A stretch of DNA of 64,000 nt from Streptomyces sp. NRRL F-5135 (GCF_000719775.1 NZ_JOHR01000008.1:186001-250000), one strand, 5' to 3'; counted from the stretch's first letter, positions 1 through 11,098 are shown. Numbers and translations: made by a program. The notes: generated by a model not told the origin, from the sequence alone.

Positions 1-7
1 CGCCCGT

Positions 8-1972
8 TCAGCCCTTCGGTGCGAACGTGGCGAATGCCGTCTCGCGCAGGGTCTCACACTTCTCCGAGTCCCATGCCTCCGCGCGACAACTGATCATGAT
101 CGAGTAGCCGCGCTTGTCGTCGATCTTGAAACCCCTGTTCAGGACCCGTATCCGCTTGCCGCTCTGATCACGCTCGAACGCCCAGTCCGCGACGGTCGGA
201 TAGCCCTTGTAGTCGACCTTCTTGATGTCGATCAGCCGGTAATTGCTGCTGCTCCCCCTGACCGCGGGCTCGGCCGCCCGCCAGGCGGCCGCGGCGTCGT
301 CGGTCGGGCTGCCGCCGAAGTCCACCTGCACGCGCGGGAATCCGCCGTTCTCACTGAAAATGCCGCCAGAGTTCTGTCCGGCTATACCGGTCCGGTGAAA
401 ACCCTTCGGCATGGCCATCGAGAAGCGGAATTGATCATCCGTGACGGTGGCGTAGTCCGCCGGCAGTTTCCCGTCGCCCTTCTCGCCGCCCCGGCCGTCC
501 CCGCCGTCGTCGCCCGCACCGTCCGAGGCGTCCGGACCCTCCGACGCCTTCTCGTCGGAGCCGGAGTCCTTGCCCGAGTCCGGCTCCGACCGTCCGCTCG
601 TGCCGCCCTCGTCCGCGCTCTTGGGCGAGTCCGTGTCGCGTCCGCCGTTCTCCACATCCTCGTTGCCGGTGGAGGTGCCCGCCGATACGGCCGAGCCGTC
701 CCGGCCCGCCTTCGATCCGTTCGCGTCCTCGGAGGAGTCGCCGCTGAACGCGACGATCAGGACCGTGGAGATCAACGCCAGCGCGGCGACGACCGCGATG
801 ATCACCAGTGTGCGCCGGGGCACGACGTCGGTGAGCGACGCGCGTGGCGGCACCGGCCGCGGCGGAGCCACGGGCTCCGTCCGCCGCGCGCCCACCGCGC
901 CGGACCCGGCCGCCGCCGCGTTCTTCGCGGAGCGCAGCGCGCCGCGCAGCCGGTCGGCACCCCCGGCGGCCGCGGCCGCCACGGGCCGCGCAGCCGGCGT
1001 GGCCGGATCGGCGGCGGGCAGCGGCGGCAGCGGAACGACCCGGGTGGCCTCCGGCTCGGGTTCCGGCTCCCGCGCCGGCTCCTCCGGCGCGTTGAGGACC
1101 CCTTCGAGCAGCACCCGCGCACCCGCCTCGTCCAGCCGCTGGGCCGGATCCTTGGCGAGGAGCCCGTAGATGACCTCCGTCAGCGGCCCCGCGTTCTTGG
1201 GCGGGTCCAGCGGCTCGGTCATCACGGCCGTGAGGGTCGCTATGGCCGAACCCTTGTCGTACGGGGGACAGCCCTCCACCGACGCGTACAGCAGGCCGCC
1301 GAGCGACCAGAGGTCGGCGGCGGGCCCCGGCTTGTGCCCCCGGGCGCGCTCGGGCGAGATGTAGGAGGGGGCGCCGACGAGCATTCCGGTGGAGGTGACC
1401 GACGGGTCGCCCTCGACCTGGGCGATCCCGAAGTCCGTGAGGACGACCCGCCCGTCCTCGGCGATGAGCACGTTCGACGGCTTCACGTCCCGGTGCAGAA
1501 TGCCCTCGCGGTGCGCCGAACGCAGGACGTCCAGGACGGCGAGGCCCACCTCGGCCGCCCGTCTCGGTGACAGGAGGCCGTCCTCCCGGATCGCTTCGGC
1601 CAGCGACTTGCCCTCGACCAGCTCCATGACGATCCAGGGCCGGTCGTCCTCGTCCACGACGTCGAAGACGGTGACGGCGCCGTTGTTGCGGATCCGGGCG
1701 ATCGCCTTGGCCTCGCGCAGCGTGCGCGTGATGAGCCGTCGCTTCTCGTCCTCGTCGATGCTGGAGGGGAACCGCAGCTCCTTCACCGCGACCGTACGGC
1801 CGAGTGTCTCGTCGAGGGCTCGCCAGACGGTGCCCATGCCGCCGCGCCCGAGGACCGCGCCGAGCCGGTACCGCCCCGCGAGCAGCCGCCCCTCGGGGCT
1901 GGTGTCGGCGCTCTTGTCCGCGTCCTTACGGGGCTCCTTCGCCGTGTCCCGCAACTGCTTCGACTCCGACAT
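8..1972 (-). CDS. Membrane-anchored Ser/Thr protein kinase with extracytoplasmic C-terminal domain
   Basis: A 654-residue PknB-type kinase. The kinase domain starts near residue 33 with a glycine-rich loop (GRGGMGTVW), then the VAVKEL lysine, the catalytic HRDVKPSN and the DFG motif, and ends near residue 300. A Pro/Ala-rich linker follows, one membrane segment at about residues 388-408, a Ser/Asp/Gly-rich spacer, and an outer domain of about 130 residues that may sense an extracellular signal. I chose the ATG at 1972 because AGAGGGGA precedes it closely; an in-frame start 27 codons upstream would add an Arg-rich tail with no clear ribosome site. The substrate cannot be told from sequence. 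Kinase family is certain, ligand and role unknown. Confidence 0.95.
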   Translation of the reverse strand: MSESKQLRDTAKEPRKDADKSADTSPEGRLLAGRYRLGAVLGRGGMGTVWRALDETLGRTVAVKELRFPSSIDEDEKRRLITRTLREAKAIARIRNNGAVTVFDVVDEDDRPWIVMELVEGKSLAEAIREDGLLSPRRAAEVGLAVLDVLRSAHREGILHRDVKPSNVLIAEDGRVVLTDFGIAQVEGDPSVTSTGMLVGAPSYISPERARGHKPGPAADLWSLGGLLYASVEGCPPYDKGSAIATLTAVMTEPLDPPKNAGPLTEVIYGLLAKDPAQRLDEAGARVLLEGVLNAPEEPAREPEPEPEATRVVPLPPLPAADPATPAARPVAAAAAGGADRLRGALRSAKNAAAAGSGAVGARRTEPVAPPRPVPPRASLTDVVPRRTLVIIAVVAALALISTVLIVAFSGDSSEDANGSKAGRDGSAVSAGTSTGNEDVENGGRDTDSPKSADEGGTSGRSEPDSGKDSGSDEKASEGPDASDGAGDDGGDGRGGEKGDGKLPADYATVTDDQFRFSMAMPKGFHRTGIAGQNSGGIFSENGGFPRVQVDFGGSPTDDAAAAWRAAEPAVRGSSSNYRLIDIKKVDYKGYPTVADWAFERDQSGKRIRVLNRGFKIDDKRGYSIMISCRAEAWDSEKCETLRETAFATFAPKG

Positions 1973-2339
1973 GCGTCCCCTCTGCGATACCCGATCCTGG
2001 CGCGACCGCCGCCCACCCGCGCGGTGCGTAACGCCCCCTGGCAGAGCCTTCATTGTCCCTCACTCCGGGACCGTCACCGTTCGCGGGGCCCGCGTCCGGC
2101 GGGGGAAGGACGGTGAAAAAGACCTCACCGGGCCCCTCCTCCGCCCCCGTCCGGCCACCTTGCCGCCCAGAACTCTGTTCGAAATGGATGCGGTCGCGCC
2201 ACGAATCGGCGTTCTCCCCATAGGCCGGAAGAGTGACAACGTGTCTTGTAGAGCCGTTCACCCCCGATTTGGCCTGTCCGCCATGGCTGCCCGCGTCACG
2301 GGCCGGCGGCCCTGGAGGGCCGCACGGCCCGGCGGCCGC
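1973..2339. other. Intergenic region with a possible glpD terminator
   Basis: This gap lies between two leftward genes. Immediately past the glpD stop, at 2300-2330, is a GC-rich hairpin (GGGCCG GCGGCC, loop CTGGAG, GGCCGC A CGGCCC), a plausible terminator. The rest must hold the kinase promoter; no consensus element was recognised. Confidence 0.45.
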
Positions 2340-4046
2340 TCAGATCGGCACGATGTCAGGCGCGCCGAGTCGCGCCGCGTCCGCGGTCCGGTCGTCCGGC
2401 TGCCGCTGCGACTCCCGTTCCGCCTCGACCCGTTTCTCGTAGTGCTCGACCTCGCGGTCCACCTGGTCCGCGCCCCAGCCGAGCACCGGCGCCATCAGCT
2501 CCGCGCACTCCCGCGCGCTGCGCGCGCCCCGGTCGAAGGTCTCTATGGAGATCCGGGTCCGGCGCGTGAGCACGTCGTCGAGATGGCGCGCGCCCTCGTG
2601 CGAGGCCGCGTAGACGATCTCGGCCCGCAGATAGTCGTCGGCGGCGGCCAGCGGCTCGCCCAGGCCCGGGTCGGCGGTGATCAGGTCCAGCAGCTCCCCC
2701 ACCACCGTCCCGTAGCGGTTCAGCAGGTGTTCCACGCGTGCCACATGCAGTCCGGTGCGCGCGGCCAGGCCGGCCCGCCCGTTCCAGAGCGCGGCGAAGC
2801 CCTCGGCGCCGAGCAGCGGCACCTCCTCCGTGACGCAGTCCGCCACCCGCCGGTCGAGGCCGTGCACCGCCTCGTCCACGGCGTCCTTGGCCATCACCCG
2901 GTACGTCGTGTACTTGCCGCCGGCGACGACCACCATGCCGGGCACGGGGTGCGCGACCGTGTGCTCGCGGGAGAGCTTGCTGGTCGCGTCCGACTCCCCG
3001 GCCAGCAGGGGGCGCAGCCCCGCGTACACGCCCTGGACGTCGTCCCGGGTCAGCGGGACCGACAGCACCGCGTTCACATGTTCCAGCAGGTAGTCGATGT
3101 CCGCGCTGGAGGCCGCGGGGTGGGCCTTGTCCAGGTCCCAGTCCGTGTCGGTGGTGCCCACGATCCAGTGACGGCCCCAGGGGATGACGAACAGCACCGA
3201 CTTCTCGGTCCGCAGGATCAGGCCCGTCGTGGAGTGGATCCGGTCCTTGGGCACGACCAGGTGGATGCCCTTGGACGCGCGGACGTGGAACTGTCCGCGC
3301 TCGGCGATCAGCGACTGGGTGTCGTCCGTCCACACCCCGGTCGCGTTGACGATCTGCTTGGCCCGGATCTCGTACTCCCCGCCGGCCTCGACGTCCTGGA
3401 CCCGCGCCCCGACCACCCGCTCGCCCTCCCGCAGGAACCCGGTCACCCGAGCCCGGGAGGCCACGTGCGCGCCGTACGTCGCGGCCGTACGGACCAGGGT
3501 GGTGACGAAGCGCGCGTCGTCCATCTGCGCGTCGTAGTACTGCAACGCGCCGACCAGCGCGTCCTTCTTCAGGCAGGGGGCCACCCGCAGCGCGTGCCGC
3601 CGCGAGAGGTGGCGGTGGACCGGCAGGCCCCTGCCGTGCCCGGACGAGACGGACATCGTGTCGTACAGCGCGACGCCCGTGCCCGCGTAGAGCCGCTCCC
3701 AGCCCCGGTGCCGCAGCGGATACAGGAAAGGCACCGGCTTCACCAGGTGAGGGGCCAGCTTCTCCAGGAGCAGCCCCCTCTCCTTGAGAGCTTCCCGTAC
3801 GAGGGCGAAGTCGAGCATCTCCAGATAGCGCAGGCCGCCGTGGATCAGCTTGCTCGACCGGCTCGACGTGCCGGACGCCCAGTCCCGCGCCTCGACCAGT
3901 CCGGTCGTCAGTCCTCGGGTCACGGCGTCGAGAGCGGTCCCGGCACCCACCACGCCCGCGCCCACGACCAGCACGTCCAGTTCACGCTCGGCCATCGCCT
4001 CGAGCGCCTGGCCGCGCTCCACGGGCCCCAGTGTCGCTGTCCTCAC
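2340..4046 (-). CDS. glpD: Glycerol-3-phosphate dehydrogenase, FAD-dependent
   Basis: A 568-residue GlpD/GlpA-family flavoprotein that oxidises sn-glycerol 3-phosphate to dihydroxyacetone phosphate and passes electrons to the respiratory chain at the membrane. The N-terminus has the Rossmann FAD site (VVGAGVVGAGTALDA, about residues 27-41), followed by SGTSSRSSKLIHGGLRYLE typical of the family, and a C-terminal cap domain. Length matches the family. The GTG start at 4046 has GGGAGG five bases upstream. The gene stands alone, without glpF or glpK beside it; only a nucleotide-sugar dehydrogenase-like gene is divergent. Confidence 0.95.
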   Translation of the reverse strand: MRTATLGPVERGQALEAMAERELDVLVVGAGVVGAGTALDAVTRGLTTGLVEARDWASGTSSRSSKLIHGGLRYLEMLDFALVREALKERGLLLEKLAPHLVKPVPFLYPLRHRGWERLYAGTGVALYDTMSVSSGHGRGLPVHRHLSRRHALRVAPCLKKDALVGALQYYDAQMDDARFVTTLVRTAATYGAHVASRARVTGFLREGERVVGARVQDVEAGGEYEIRAKQIVNATGVWTDDTQSLIAERGQFHVRASKGIHLVVPKDRIHSTTGLILRTEKSVLFVIPWGRHWIVGTTDTDWDLDKAHPAASSADIDYLLEHVNAVLSVPLTRDDVQGVYAGLRPLLAGESDATSKLSREHTVAHPVPGMVVVAGGKYTTYRVMAKDAVDEAVHGLDRRVADCVTEEVPLLGAEGFAALWNGRAGLAARTGLHVARVEHLLNRYGTVVGELLDLITADPGLGEPLAAADDYLRAEIVYAASHEGARHLDDVLTRRTRISIETFDRGARSARECAELMAPVLGWGADQVDREVEHYEKRVEAERESQRQPDDRTADAARLGAPDIVPI

Positions 4047-4367
4047 CGCTGCCTCCCGTCGTCCCCCATGTGGTCGGGCTCACAGCTTCGATTCTGTCCG
4101 CACCACGCGACTTCAGCCACCGCCTGTGGATAACTCCGATTCCGGTTCACGGATCGCACGGGTGTATGGGGGCCACGGGCGACGCGGGTGACGCATGGCT
4201 ATGCCCGCACCTGGCCGTCCAATGAATAACCCAACAAATAACCCGGCCACGGCGAGCAATGCCACATAACGGTCATATTTACGCCTAGTCTGACGGTGCG
4301 CCTGCCCATGTGTCCATCGGACTCGCGCCTTCTGTCCACTCCGGCCAAGGGAAGGACGGCCACCGCC
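4047..4367. promoter_or_regulatory. Divergent promoter region of glpD and the dehydrogenase-like gene
   Basis: About 320 bases. Between roughly 4220 and 4295 the sequence becomes unusually AT-rich for this genome and has two direct copies of AATAACCC (about 4224-4247) and a possible rightward -10 TAGTCT near 4287. No known operator was recognised; GylR control of glycerol genes is known in Streptomyces but cannot be assigned here. Confidence 0.4.
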
Positions 4368-5630
4368 GTGCCCGCAGATCTCGCCGTCATCGGCCTCGGT
4401 CATCTCGGCCTGCCCCTCGCCCAGGCCGCCGTGGCCGCCGGTATCGACACCATCGGCTACGACACCGACCCCCGACCGGTCACGGATCTGACCGCCGGCC
4501 ACGCCCCCCTCGACGGCCCGCTCACCGCCGCCGACATCCGCCGGATGCTCTCGGGCGGCTTCCGGCCCACCACCACCCCCGACGCGCTGGGCCGGGTCCG
4601 TACCGCCGTGATCTGCGCGCCCGCCCCGCTCGGCGCCGACGGCACCCCGGACCTCACCGCGATCGGCGACGCGGCGGCCGCGCTGGCCGCCCGGCTGCGT
4701 CCGCACACCACCGTGCTGCTGGAGTCACCGGTCGCGCCCGGCACCACGGAAGGCTTCCTGCGCGGCCTCCTGGAAGACGGCTCGGGCCTGCGCGCCGGCC
4801 GCGACTTCCACCTCGCCTACTCCCCCGGCAGGCTCGACCCCGGGAACCGCACCCACGGCCTGGCCAACACCCCCAAGGTGATCGGCGGCCTCACGCCGGC
4901 CTGCACCGAGGCCGCCGCCGCGTTCTACGGCCGTCTCACCGACAAGGTCGTCCGGGCCCGCGGTCCGCGCGAGGCGGAAACCGTCAAGCTCCTGGAGACC
5001 AACTTCCGGCACGTCAACATCGCCCTGGTCAACGAGATGGCCGTGCTCTGCCACGACCTCGGCGTCGACCTGTGGGACGTCATCCGGTGCGCCGAGACCA
5101 AGCCGTTCGGCTTCCAGGCGTTCCGGCCGGGCCCCGGGGTCGGCGGCCACGGCGTGGCACTGGACCCCGGCTACCTGCCGGGCGCCGGGCGCACACCCGG
5201 CCACCCCCTGCGCATGGTCGGGCTCGCGCGGGAGATCAACAGCCGGATGCCGCAGTACGTCATCCAGCGCTGCGCCACCCTCCTCAACGAACACGGCAAG
5301 TCGGCACGCGGCGCCCGGGTGCTGCTCCTCGGCGTCACCTACAAGCCCGACCTCGCCGACCGGCAGGACTCACCGGCCACCGAGATCGCCTGCCGGCTGT
5401 CCGACCTGGGCGCGGCCGTCAGCTACCACGACCCCTACATCCACGACTGGCGCGTACGCGACCGGCCCGTACCGCGCGCGGACTCCCTGTACGAGGCCGC
5501 CGCCGACGCCGATCTGACCCTGCTGCTCCAGCACCACCGCACGTACGACCTCCAGGGGCTGGCGGTCAAGGCGCAACTGCTCCTCGACACCAGGGGGGCG
5601 ACTCCCGCGGGCGCGGCCTACCGCCTCTGA
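4368..5630 (+). CDS. UDP-glucose/GDP-mannose dehydrogenase-family protein lacking the catalytic Cys
   Basis: A 420-residue protein with the three-domain layout of WecC/UDP-glucose dehydrogenases: Rossmann motif VIGLGHLGLPLAQ at the N-terminus, the central helix with ETVKLLETNFRHVNIALVNE (conserved Lys and Asn), and a C-terminal UDP-binding domain with LLLGVTYKPDLAD. These enzymes oxidise a sugar-nucleotide C6 alcohol to the acid in two steps using an active-site Cys in GGHCIPVDP. Here the site reads GVGGHGVALDP near residue 260, so the Cys is Gly. The GTG start at 4368 has GGAAGGA 11 bases upstream; an ATG 24 codons earlier lacks a site. It could be a degenerate, half-reaction or non-catalytic homologue. 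Confidence 0.85.
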   Translation: MPADLAVIGLGHLGLPLAQAAVAAGIDTIGYDTDPRPVTDLTAGHAPLDGPLTAADIRRMLSGGFRPTTTPDALGRVRTAVICAPAPLGADGTPDLTAIGDAAAALAARLRPHTTVLLESPVAPGTTEGFLRGLLEDGSGLRAGRDFHLAYSPGRLDPGNRTHGLANTPKVIGGLTPACTEAAAAFYGRLTDKVVRARGPREAETVKLLETNFRHVNIALVNEMAVLCHDLGVDLWDVIRCAETKPFGFQAFRPGPGVGGHGVALDPGYLPGAGRTPGHPLRMVGLAREINSRMPQYVIQRCATLLNEHGKSARGARVLLLGVTYKPDLADRQDSPATEIACRLSDLGAAVSYHDPYIHDWRVRDRPVPRADSLYEAAADADLTLLLQHHRTYDLQGLAVKAQLLLDTRGATPAGAAYRL

Positions 5631-5744
5631 GCCGCCTCGGCACGCCCCGCCCGCCGGGCTCGGCGACACCCGCCGGCCCGCGGCCGCTGCCCAGCCGCTG
5701 CCCCGCTGCCCCGCCGTCCACCACCCGCTCTCGGCCGCCCGCCG

Positions 5745-6869
5745 TCAGCGACGGTGCTGCGAGTCCGCCACCGTCACCTCGACGCGCTGGAACTCCTTGA
5801 GCTCGCTGTATCCCGTCGTCGCCATGGCCCTGCGCAGCGCTCCGAAGAAGTTCATCGAGCCGTCGGGGATGTGCGACGGGCCCGTCAGGACCTCCTCCGT
5901 CGTCCCGACGATCCCCAGGTCCACCAGCTTGCCGCGCGGCACGTCCTCGTGGACCGCCTCCATGCCCCAGTGGTGGCCCTTCCCCGGTGCGTCCGACGCC
6001 CGGGCCAGCGGGGAACCGATCATGACCGAGTCCGCACCGCAGGCGATCGCCTTGGGCAGGTCGCCCGACCAGCCGACGCCGCCGTCCGCGATGACGTGCA
6101 CGTACCGTCCGCCGGACTCGTCCATGTAGTCCCGGCGGGCCGCCGCGACGTCCGCCACGGCGGTCGCCATCGGGACCTGGATGCCCAGCACGTTGCGCGT
6201 GGTGTGCGCCGCGCCGCCGCCGAAGCCGACCAGCACGCCCGCCGCGCCCGTCCGCATCAGGTGCAGCGCCGCGGTGTACGTGGCGCAGCCGCCGACGATG
6301 ACCGGCACGTCCAGCTCGTAGATGAACTGCTTCAGGTTCAGCGGCTCGGCCGCCGAGGAGACGTGCTCCGCGGAGACCGTCGTGCCGCGGATGACGAAGA
6401 TGTCGACGCCGGCGTCCACCACGGCCTTGGAGAACTGCGCGGTGCGCTGGGGCGAGAGCGCGGCCGCCGTCACCACGCCCGAGTCCCGCACCTCCTTGAT
6501 GCGCTGCCCGATCAGCTCTTCCTTGATCGGCTCGGCGTAGATCTCCTGGAGGCGGCGGTTGGCCGTCACGCCGTCCAGGCCGGCGATCTCGTCGAGCAGC
6601 GGCTGCGGGTCCTCGTACCGGGTCCACAGGCCTTCCAGGTTGAGCACCCCCAGGCCGCCGAGTTCACCGATACGGATGGCGGTCCGCGGGGAGACGACGG
6701 AGTCCATCGGAGCGGCCAGGAAGGGCAGCTCGAACCGGTAGGCGTCGATCTGCCAGGCGATCGAGACCTCCTTCGGGTCCCGGGTGCGCCGGCTGGGGAC
6801 GACGGCGATGTCGTCGAAGGCGTACGCCCTGCGGCCGCGCTTGCCGCGCCCGATCTCGATCTCAGTCAC
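5745..6869 (-). CDS. guaB3: GuaB3 family IMP dehydrogenase-related protein
   Basis: A 374-residue TIM-barrel protein of the IMPDH/GMPR superfamily without the CBS-domain insert present in the neighbouring guaB. It has FDDIAVVPSRRTRDPKEVS at the N-terminus, LAAPMDSVVSP, and the phosphate-binding DGGVGWSGDLPKAIACGAD. The loop equivalent to the IMPDH catalytic GSICTTR reads GFGGGAAHTTR, so the nucleophilic Cys is Ala, as I recall for actinobacterial members. It lies downstream of guaB on the same strand, separated by a strong hairpin. A role in purine metabolism is inferred from the family; true IMP oxidation is doubtful. Confidence 0.92.
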   Translation of the reverse strand: MTEIEIGRGKRGRRAYAFDDIAVVPSRRTRDPKEVSIAWQIDAYRFELPFLAAPMDSVVSPRTAIRIGELGGLGVLNLEGLWTRYEDPQPLLDEIAGLDGVTANRRLQEIYAEPIKEELIGQRIKEVRDSGVVTAAALSPQRTAQFSKAVVDAGVDIFVIRGTTVSAEHVSSAAEPLNLKQFIYELDVPVIVGGCATYTAALHLMRTGAAGVLVGFGGGAAHTTRNVLGIQVPMATAVADVAAARRDYMDESGGRYVHVIADGGVGWSGDLPKAIACGADSVMIGSPLARASDAPGKGHHWGMEAVHEDVPRGKLVDLGIVGTTEEVLTGPSHIPDGSMNFFGALRRAMATTGYSELKEFQRVEVTVADSQHRR

Positions 6870-7012
6870 GATGTGTGGCCTTTCCCTCTACGTCTGCGGT
6901 CCCAGTATCCCCGACGCCTCCGACAGCCGTACCGGGCGCGGTGCCCGGCCGGTACGCCCCGTCTTCATGCGACGCGGGCCCCCCGACACGCCACGGACAC
7001 GCCCCGTACGCG

Positions 7013-7052
7013 CCGAGGGGCGGCTCCGGAAACCACCGGAGCCGCCCCTCGG
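7013..7052 (-). terminator. Terminator between guaB and guaB3
   Basis: A perfect 17-bp inverted repeat (arms 7013-7029 and 7036-7052, loop AAACCA) about 60 bases past the guaB stop and well before guaB3. It has no long U run, which is common for Streptomyces terminators. It should separate guaB from guaB3 transcription at least partly. Confidence 0.85.
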
Positions 7053-7114
7053 GGACATGTTCGATCCGTTCGTACGTCGCGTTTGTACGGTCCGTTCGGG
7101 CGATTCGCCGCCGG

Positions 7115-8989
<1,875 letters not shown>

Positions 8990-9655
8990 TTACTGCCCGG
9001 CCAGCGCCCGCAGCCTGCTGAGGGCGCGGTGCTGGGCGACCCGGACCGCGCCCGGGGACATGCCCAGCAGCTGGCCGGTCTCCTCCGCCGTCAGCCCGAC
9101 GGCGACGCGCAGCACCAGCAGCTCACGCTGGTTCTCGGGCAGGTTGGCCAGCAGTTTCTTGGCCCACTCGGCGTCGCTGCTGAGCAGCGCGCGCTCCTCG
9201 GGGCCCAGCGAGTCGTCCGGCCGCTCGGGCATCTCGTCGGACGGCACGGCGGTGGATCCCGGATGGCGCATGGCGGACCGCTGGAGGTCGGCGACCTTGT
9301 GTCCGGCGATGGCGAAGACGAACGCCTCGAAGGGTCTGCCGGTGTCGCGGTAGCGCGGCAGCGCCATCAGCACCGCGACACAGACCTCCTGCGCGAGATC
9401 CTCCACGAAGTGGCGAGCGTCACCGGGCAGCCGGCTCAGCCGCGTACGGCAGTAGCGCAGCGCGAGCGGGTGGACACGGGCCAGGAGGTCGTGCGTGGCC
9501 CGTTCGTCGCCGTCGACGGCACGGTGAACGAGCGCACCGATCACCGTGGTCTCGTCATCGCGCATCGGTCCATGGTGCCTTGGCCGCTCAGAATCAGCGG
9601 CTCCACGTCCGTAGTTGTGCACCGAAGCGTTATGAGCGGGTGCCGCAGAACTCAT
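8990..9655 (-). CDS. shbA: RNA polymerase ECF-like sigma factor, ShbA type
   Basis: A 221-residue sigma-70-family protein. Region 2 is seen in the stretch from [20 protein letters not shown] through [20 protein letters not shown], and region 4 in [21 protein letters not shown] followed by [19 protein letters not shown]. Position next to bldM and guaB matches the Streptomyces gene encoding ShbA, the ECF sigma factor known to drive transcription of the principal sigma gene hrdB. I chose the ATG at 9655 (GGGAGA about nine bases upstream); an ATG at 9565 giving 191 residues is an alternative with a poorer site. The identity as ShbA rests on synteny and my memory of the family. Confidence 0.88.
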   Translation of the reverse strand: MSSAAPAHNASVHNYGRGAADSERPRHHGPMRDDETTVIGALVHRAVDGDERATHDLLARVHPLALRYCRTRLSRLPGDARHFVEDLAQEVCVAVLMALPRYRDTGRPFEAFVFAIAGHKVADLQRSAMRHPGSTAVPSDEMPERPDDSLGPEERALLSSDAEWAKKLLANLPENQRELLVLRVAVGLTAEETGQLLGMSPGAVRVAQHRALSRLRALAGQ

Positions 9656-10062
9656 CCCCTGCGCTCTCCCCTCGCGCTCGTCCGACTCGTCCCCGAGGAA
9701 CTCCACACCTTCAAGGATGCGGCATCGCGCGGGAAACGGGTGCGTACGGGCATACGTCCCCCTGCGCTCCGGGCAGTTCCGGAGCGTCCGCGCGCCCCCG
9801 GACAGCGCCCCGACCAGCGGGGCAGGGCCCGGAACCGGACCGGGCGGCCGCCGACCGCCCGGCGACCGGCACAAGCCCGGAGGCGGGCTCGGGCCGGGTA
9901 CGACAGCGGGCCCGGACACGAGTCCGGGTACGGGTGCGTGTGCGGGCCCTGGTACGGGCGCGGGCCCGGCCGCGGTGACCGGCCGCGGCGGCCGGCCGGG
10001 CAGGGCCCTGCGACGGGCGGCACGCCGCGGAGCCCGCCGCGGCCCCGGGATCCCGAGGGACC
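9656..10062. other. GC-rich intergenic region upstream of shbA and downstream of bldM
   Basis: About 400 bases of very GC-rich sequence with several overlapping hairpins and a run of degenerate repeats built on CGGGTAC/CGGGCCC (about 9890-9975). It probably ends the bldM transcript and starts that of shbA. No gene or recognised promoter was seen. Confidence 0.4.
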
Positions 10063-10674
10063 TCAGCGGACCAGACCCCAGCGGAACCCGAGGGCCACCG
10101 CGTGGGCGCGGTCCGAGGCGCCGAGCTTCTTGAACAGGCGCCGTGCGTGCGTCTTGACCGTGTCCTCGGAGAGGAACAGCTCACGGCCGATCTCCGCGTT
10201 CGAACGGCCGTGACTCATTCCCTCGAGCACCTGGATCTCCCGGGCGGTGAGGGTGGGCGCGGCGCCCATCTCCGCCGAGCGGAGCCGACGCGGCGCGAGC
10301 CGCCAGGTCGGGTCGGCGAGCGCCTGGGTGACCGTGGCGCGCAACTCGGCGCGCGAGGCGTCCTTGTGCAGGTAGCCACGGGCTCCGGCCGCGACCGCGA
10401 GCGCGACTCCGTCCAGGTCCTCGGCGACCGTGAGCATGATGATGCGGGCGCCGGGGTCGGCCGAGAGCAGCCGGCGGACGGTCTCGACACCGCCGAGACC
10501 CGGCATCCGTACGTCCATCAGAATCAGGTCGGAACGATCGGCGCCCCATCGGCGGAGGACTTCCTCCCCGTTGGCCGCGGTCGTCACGCGCTCGACGCCG
10601 GGCACGGTCGCGACCGCGCGGCGGAGCGCCTCTCGGGCAAGCGGGGAGTCGTCGCAGACGAGGACGGATGTCAT
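10063..10674 (-). CDS. bldM: Developmental response regulator BldM
   Basis: A 203-residue NarL/FixJ-type response regulator. The receiver domain has DD near residues 8-9, the phosphoacceptor-like Asp in [10 protein letters not shown], and K in YLHKDAS; the C-terminal LuxR-type helix-turn-helix is [20 protein letters not shown] through [19 protein letters not shown]. BldM is known to control early aerial development as a homodimer and, with WhiI, late sporulation genes, apparently without needing phosphorylation. Size, sequence and position beside whiD agree with bldM. An exact sigma-BldN promoter lies upstream, as expected for this known BldN target. Confidence 0.96.
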   Translation of the reverse strand: MTSVLVCDDSPLAREALRRAVATVPGVERVTTAANGEEVLRRWGADRSDLILMDVRMPGLGGVETVRRLLSADPGARIIMLTVAEDLDGVALAVAAGARGYLHKDASRAELRATVTQALADPTWRLAPRRLRSAEMGAAPTLTAREIQVLEGMSHGRSNAEIGRELFLSEDTVKTHARRLFKKLGASDRAHAVALGFRWGLVR

Positions 10675-10797
10675 GACCGTCCTCCGCAGCTGATGCGCGT
10701 CACCTTGAGCCTCCAGGCTGGTTACATGTCGTCACCTGTGCGATTGACGCTCTCGGACGTTTGCCCGATTGCCGTTTCTCTCAACCGCCTCGCACAT

Positions 10798-10825
10798 TCA
10801 ACGACGGTCACTCGAAAGAGTTACG
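10798..10825 (-). promoter_or_regulatory. Sigma-BldN promoter of bldM
   Basis: Read leftward the sequence is CGTAAC, exactly 16 bases, CGTTGA. This is an exact match to the published sigma-BldN consensus CGTAAC-N16-CGTTGA. The expected start near 10791 gives a leader of about 117 nt before the bldM ATG at 10674. Confidence 0.9.
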
Positions 10826-10977
10826 GCCCACGCACCTCAATTCGGCACTCCCCGTGAGGGGTCGCGCACACAGGAGAGCGGCCCGGGGCGCCAGGTCCGC
10901 ACCCAGAGGTATGCCCCATTTAGCGGTTTTTCTTCCTTTTATCAGCGTCTATAGCTAGATTCGCAATGAGTCATATT

Positions 10978-11002
10978 TACATCTACTTGGATAGTAGATG
11001 TA
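10978..11002. repeat. 25-bp perfect palindrome upstream of whiD
   Basis: Arms TACATCTACT and AGTAGATGTA are perfectly inverted around TGGAT. The element lies about 100 bases before the whiD ATG inside an AT-rich island. It looks like a dimeric regulator's operator rather than a terminator, because no gene ends nearby. The binding protein is unknown. Confidence 0.75.
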
Positions 11003-11098
11003 CGGTCGTGAGCACCGGTGCGAGTAGCACGCCGGGCTCGACCCGACGTCCGCGCGGCCCGTATCCGCCCTCAGCACGGTTTCAAGGGGACATGAGCA

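Larger units (their letters stand above)
10675..11098. promoter_or_regulatory. Shared bldM-whiD regulatory region
   Basis: A 424-base divergent region. The half nearer bldM holds a sigma-BldN promoter (10798-10825). The half nearer whiD, about 10915-11002, is strikingly AT-rich for this genome and holds a long palindrome (10978-11002) and the smaller palindrome TCTATAGCTAGA near 10948. It must carry the whiD promoter(s); no -35/-10 pair could be fixed by eye. Confidence 0.7.

Noticed and set aside
395..4133. Long open frames on the strand opposite the kinase and glpD genes
   Set aside because: They are antisense shadows produced by high GC; the products are Arg/Pro/Gly-rich without domains.
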